Assembly (NCBI GenBank): GCA_041568335.1
Contig: JBFFZZ010000124.1
Location: 1-8,547 of the forward strand
DNA length: 8,547 bases
Origin: WVWW01 sp041568335
GTDB lineage: Bacteria > Acidobacteriota > Polarisedimenticolia > Polarisedimenticolales > Polarisedimenticolaceae
Direction: 5' to 3'
Shown: positions 5,444 to 8,547 of the stretch, in pieces
Layout: the number at the start of each line of letters is the position of its first letter
How positions within the stretch are numbered: position 1 is the first letter of the stretch
Position numbers and translations under genes: made by a program
Notes under the pieces: generated by a model
Told to the model about the DNA's origin: nothing
Database searches by the model: none
What the model saw: the letters and a program-made list of their open reading frames with translations, nothing else

Positions 5444-5779
5444 ATGAAAGTGGGCGTTCGAAACATCGGGCACGTGGCGGTCGTCGACCTGGCGGGCAAG
5501 ATCACCATCGGCGAAGGGGACGTCGTCCTGCGGGAGAAGGTCAACGAGCTCTTTGACGGCGGTCAGCAGCACGTGTTGCTCAACCTGGAAAAGGTCTCCT
5601 ACATGGATTCGGCGGGGATCGGCGAGCTGGTCGCGTGTTACAAGCGCGCGAAGGAGAAGGGCGGTACCGTCAAGCTCCTGAATCCTTCGGGGAAGGTGTT
5701 CGACCTGCTCCAGCTGACGAAGCTGGAAGAGGTCTTCGAGACCTACCGCGACGAGAAGGAAGCTCTCGTCTCGTTCTGA
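5444..5779 (+). CDS. STAS-domain anti-sigma factor antagonist (RsbV/SpoIIAA type)
   Basis: A 111-residue single-domain STAS protein. In its unphosphorylated form it should bind the kinase encoded just upstream and free that kinase's target; phosphorylation by the kinase switches it off. The conserved phosphorylation loop is present as YMDSAGIGEL (53-62), with Ser56 as the expected acceptor. Other typical features are VAVVDLAGKITIGEG (11-25), HVLLNLEKV (43-51) and the C-terminal KVFDLLQLTKLEEVFETY (84-101). Length matches the family. The start at ATG 5444 is supported by GGAGG eight bases upstream. The gene lies 44 bases after the kinase gene, in the order kinase then antagonist, the reverse of the Bacillus rsbV-rsbW and spoIIAA-spoIIAB order. 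A strong hairpin follows the stop, and mutS approaches from the other side. Confidence 0.92.
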   Translation: MKVGVRNIGHVAVVDLAGKITIGEGDVVLREKVNELFDGGQQHVLLNLEKVSYMDSAGIGELVACYKRAKEKGGTVKLLNPSGKVFDLLQLTKLEEVFETYRDEKEALVSF

Positions 5780-5800
5780 TCTTCTCGAGACACTCGTTCA

Positions 5801-5831
5801 CGGCCGGATGCCGGTATCCGGTGTCCGGCCG
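5801..5831 (+). terminator. Strong hairpin between the convergent STAS and mutS genes; probable terminator
   Basis: Bases 5801-5814 pair with 5818-5831 to give a 14-bp stem with a three-base TAT loop. The stem starts CGGCCGGA and has a CCGG top. Two pairs are G-U wobbles on the plus-strand RNA; on the minus-strand RNA these become A-C mismatches, so the structure suits the plus-strand (STAS operon) transcript better. No run of T follows in either direction, so it is not a classical intrinsic terminator. It may act as an RNA 3'-end protector or work with Rho. Confidence 0.55.
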
Positions 5832-5833
5832 GT

Positions 5834-8503
5834 TCAGTCCCTCGCGTCACCGCGGAGCTGGCGCCGCCAGGCGGCCAGCCGGTTGAGCGCTTCGAGCGGC
5901 GTCAACGCATTCGGGTCGGCTCCGCGAATCTCCGCCAAAACATCCGCGATGGCCGGGTCCTCCGCAGGCGGCTCGGGCTTTTCGGGGTCGAACATCCCGA
6001 ACAGGGTCGGCTGGGCGGCGTCGCCGGGATCCGCGTGCGCGCGGCGCGGTAGGCCGTCGCGCCCGTACTCGTCGCGCTCGAGGTTGGCCAGGATCTCCGC
6101 TGCCCGGCGCACGACCCGCGACGGAACGCCGGCCAGCCGGGCGACCTGGATGCCGTAGGAACGATCGGACGGTCCCTCCTCGACGCGATGCTGGAAGACG
6201 ACGTCGTCGCCACGCTCGCGCACCGCCATCCGCAGGTTCGTCACCGTGTCCAGCTCGACCGCCAGCTCGGTCAGCTCGTGGTAATGCGTTGCGAACAGCG
6301 TCCGCGGGCAACCGTGCTCGACCGCGTCGAGATGTTCCACGACGGCCCAGGCGATCGAGAGGCCATCGAACGTCGACGTCCCACGACCGATCTCGTCGAG
6401 CAGCACCAGACTCCGAGGAGTCGCGTGGTGCAGGATGTTCGCGGTCTCCGTCATCTCCACCATGAACGTGCTCTGTCCTTCGGACAGGCTGTCGGAAGCT
6501 CCGACACGGCAGAAGATCCGGTCGGTGATCCCGATCTCCGCCGACTCCGCGGGAACGAAAGAGCCGGTCTGCGCCAGCAGCGTAATCACGGCGACCTGTC
6601 TCAAGTAGGTCGACTTGCCGCCCATGTTAGGCCCGGTCAGGATGCCGATCGGGCGATGATCCCCCCCGAGCCGCGTGTCGTTCGGCACGAAGCGCCGATC
6701 CGTCAGGCTGCGTTCGACGACGGGATGACGGCCACCACGGATGACCAGGCCATGCCCGTCGTCAACCCGCGGCCGTCGGTAATCGTCGGCGACCGCGGTC
6801 TCCGCCAGGCCCGCAAGCACGTCGATCAACGCGGTCGCGCGGGCGACGCGGCGCAACCGTTGCGCCTGGGCGGCCGTTTGCCTCCGGAGCTCGGTGAACA
6901 GCTCCTGCTCAAGCGCTTCGATCCGTTCCTGGGCGTTGAGCACCTTGGCTTCTTGCTCCTTGAGCTCGGGCGTGATGAAACGCTCGCCGTTGGCGATCGT
7001 CTGTTTGCGATGATAGTGCTCGGGCACGAGATGCAGGTTCGCCTTCGACACCTCGATGTAATAACCGAACACCTTGTTGAAGCGCACTTTCAGCGACGCG
7101 ATCCCGGTCCGCTCGCGCTCGGTCGACTCCAACGACGAGATAAACGCGCGCCCATCGCTGCGAATCGAGCGCAGCTCGTCCAGCCCCGCGTCGTATCCGT
7201 CGCGGATCACGCCGCCGTCGCGCAGGGTGGCCGGTGGCTCGTCGGTCAGACCGGCGGCCAACCGTCCGCGCACGTCATCGCAAGGGTCGAGACCGTCGAG
7301 CGTTTCGCGGATCAGCGGTGCGCGCGCCCCGGCAAGGGTCTCGATCAGCTCGGGCAACCGCTCCAGGGAGTGCCCCAGCGCGTACAGGTCACGCGGGTTC
7401 GCGCTCCCGGAAACCGTCCGTGTCAGCAGCCGTTCGATGTCCAGCACGCCCTTCAGACGGCGACGCACGGCCTCGCGCAGCGCCGCGCCACCGACGAGCT
7501 CCTCGACGGCATCCTGACGTTCGACGATGCGATCGACGCTCAGCAGCGGAGCGCGAAGGAAGCGGCGCAACAGACGCGCGCCGGCCGGAGTCACCGTGCG
7601 GTCGATCGCGTGAAGCAGGCTGCCGCGGCGCTCCCCGTTGCGCGTCGAGCGCTCGAGCTCGAGGTTGTGCTGCGTCGTCTCGTCCAGCATGAGCGCGTCG
7701 GAAGGGTCGTGGAGCAACAGCTCGTGGATGTGCCCGAGCCCGCATTTCTGCGTGTCCTGCGCGTATTGCAGCAAAGCTCCCGCAGCGGCGATCGCCGCCT
7801 GGCGCCCGCGGAAACCGAATCCGTCCAGGGAGCCGACGTTGAACTGTCGCTTGAGCCGCTCGCAGCCCTCGTCGTGGTTGAACAGGTAGTCGTCGACGGG
7901 TGTCCGCAGCGCATCCCCGTGGATCGGCGCATCGCTGCCCGCCGCCCAATCGAACCCCGCGGCGTGGACGATCTCGCGCGGGGCAAACGCCCGCAGCCGC
8001 TCGCTCAACCGGCGCCGGCCGGTCTCGCCGGTGGTGTCGCAATCCCAGGCCAGGAACTCACCCGTCGACAGATCGAGAAAAGCGGCCCCGAATTGCCCGG
8101 CGATCGCCACGATCGAGGCGATCCAGGTGTTGGCCGTCGCGTCCAGCTGATCGGGGTCGGTCATCGTCCCGGGAGTGACGACGCGAACCACCTCCCGTCG
8201 CACCAGGCCCTTGGCCTTCTTCGGGTCCTCGACCTGATCGCAGATGGCGACGCGCTGGTCGGCACGCACCAGTCGCGCCGTGTAGGGCTCCAGTTGGTGA
8301 TGCGGGAACCCACACATCGGGACGACGTTGTCGGTACCCTTGCCGCGCGATGTCAGCGTCAGCTCCAGCAGTCGGCTCGCGCACTGGGCGTCCTGGTAGA
8401 ACATCTCGTAGAAGTCGCCCATGCGGAAAAGCAGGATGGCGTCCGGGTTGTCCCGTTTGAGAGCCTTGTACTGCCGCAGCATGGGGGTTAGCGCCGCACC
8501 CAT
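5834..8503 (-). CDS. mutS: DNA mismatch repair protein MutS
   Basis: A complete MutS1-type protein of 889 residues from the chosen start (E. coli MutS has 853). It recognises base mismatches and small loops and starts repair with MutL. The mismatch-reading motif GDFYE is at 30-34, with Phe31 and Glu33 as the Phe-x-Glu pair. Domain II, the lever/core and the clamp follow. Clamp-region landmarks include VRFNKVFGYYIEVSKANLHL. The ATPase domain has Walker A GPNMGGKST at 624-632, Walker B LLDEIGRGTSTFDG with Asp703-Glu704, and THYHEL. QPTLF at 831-835 fits a beta-clamp-binding motif. The C-terminal NALTPLEALNRLAAW matches the family's oligomerisation tail. Start choice is uncertain: TTG at 8524 (upstream of the -10 element), ATG at 8503, or ATG at 8482. 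I prefer 8503, which lies 11 bases after an extended -10; none has a clear Shine-Dalgarno. The stop is convergent with the STAS gene. Family identity is certain. Confidence 0.97.
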   Translation of the reverse strand: MGAALTPMLRQYKALKRDNPDAILLFRMGDFYEMFYQDAQCASRLLELTLTSRGKGTDNVVPMCGFPHHQLEPYTARLVRADQRVAICDQVEDPKKAKGLVRREVVRVVTPGTMTDPDQLDATANTWIASIVAIAGQFGAAFLDLSTGEFLAWDCDTTGETGRRRLSERLRAFAPREIVHAAGFDWAAGSDAPIHGDALRTPVDDYLFNHDEGCERLKRQFNVGSLDGFGFRGRQAAIAAAGALLQYAQDTQKCGLGHIHELLLHDPSDALMLDETTQHNLELERSTRNGERRGSLLHAIDRTVTPAGARLLRRFLRAPLLSVDRIVERQDAVEELVGGAALREAVRRRLKGVLDIERLLTRTVSGSANPRDLYALGHSLERLPELIETLAGARAPLIRETLDGLDPCDDVRGRLAAGLTDEPPATLRDGGVIRDGYDAGLDELRSIRSDGRAFISSLESTERERTGIASLKVRFNKVFGYYIEVSKANLHLVPEHYHRKQTIANGERFITPELKEQEAKVLNAQERIEALEQELFTELRRQTAAQAQRLRRVARATALIDVLAGLAETAVADDYRRPRVDDGHGLVIRGGRHPVVERSLTDRRFVPNDTRLGGDHRPIGILTGPNMGGKSTYLRQVAVITLLAQTGSFVPAESAEIGITDRIFCRVGASDSLSEGQSTFMVEMTETANILHHATPRSLVLLDEIGRGTSTFDGLSIAWAVVEHLDAVEHGCPRTLFATHYHELTELAVELDTVTNLRMAVRERGDDVVFQHRVEEGPSDRSYGIQVARLAGVPSRVVRRAAEILANLERDEYGRDGLPRRAHADPGDAAQPTLFGMFDPEKPEPPAEDPAIADVLAEIRGADPNALTPLEALNRLAAWRRQLRGDARD

Positions 8504-8514
8504 GATCGGCGCCC

Positions 8515-8523
8515 AGTATACCA
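8515..8523 (-). promoter_or_regulatory. Extended -10 promoter of mutS
   Basis: The minus strand reads TGGTATACT (complement of 8515-8523), matching the extended -10 pattern TG-N-TATAAT at all but one base. No good -35 hexamer is found at the proper distance, as is common for extended -10 promoters. Only 11 bases separate the hexamer from the ATG at 8503, so the transcript would begin about four or five bases before that codon. Confidence 0.5.
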
Positions 8524-8547
8524 ACGTGGTTCGAAGAATGCGGTTAG

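Noticed and set aside
6188..8491. A 767-codon open frame on the plus strand opposite mutS
   Set aside because: It mirrors the codon pattern of mutS, is rich in Arg, Gln and Pro, shows no known domain, and mutS is unmistakable on the other strand. Long antisense frames are expected in GC-rich DNA.

Overview
The window reads as a GC-rich (roughly two-thirds GC) chromosomal segment of a Gram-negative-type bacterium. It carries housekeeping and DNA-maintenance genes and has no sign of phage, transposon, CRISPR or RNA genes. Two predicted lipoproteins, a LysM/SLT murein hydrolase with a lipobox, and an anti-sigma kinase/STAS pair suggest an envelope with an outer membrane. The mix would fit a member of the FCB-like candidate phyla or a deltaproteobacterium-like lineage, but this is a weak inference from general style; no marker in the window fixes the taxon.

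Layout from left to right. (1) 1-393, minus strand: the first 131 codons of recA, cut by the window edge. (2) 394-590: a compact divergent control region with back-to-back sigma70-like promoters, one for recA and one for the rightward gene. (3) 591-2309, plus: an MltD-like lytic transglycosylase with a lipoprotein signal, an SLT domain and three C-terminal LysM repeats. (4) 2310-2352: a 43-base gap holding a perfect 9-bp stem-loop whose right arm is the Shine-Dalgarno of the next gene. (5) 2353-3873, plus: a complete comM/yifB AAA+ gene. (6) 3890-4288, minus: a small lipoprotein cupredoxin with an unusual Cys-rich insertion in its copper loop. (7) 4289-4973: 685 bases of sparse sequence with several inverted repeats and a short minus-strand ORF (4432-4731) that encodes thrombospondin type 3-like Asp/Cys repeats and may be a decayed gene. 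(8) 4974-5399 and 5444-5779, plus: an RsbW/SpoIIAB-type anti-sigma kinase and an RsbV/SpoIIAA-type STAS antagonist, behind a good promoter. (9) 5801-5831: a strong 14-bp hairpin between convergent genes. (10) 5834-8503, minus: complete mutS, with an extended -10 promoter almost touching its start codon.

Functionally, recA, comM and mutS form a loose recombination and repair neighbourhood: strand exchange, branch migration during DNA uptake, and mismatch correction. The lytic transglycosylase is probably co-transcribed with comM. The anti-sigma/antagonist pair is a partner-switching module whose sigma factor or output is not in the window. I see no clearly new multi-gene system. The signals most worth a second look are the SD-masking hairpin before comM, the modified copper loop of the cupredoxin, the frameshift-like TSP3 fragment and the near-leaderless arrangement at mutS.
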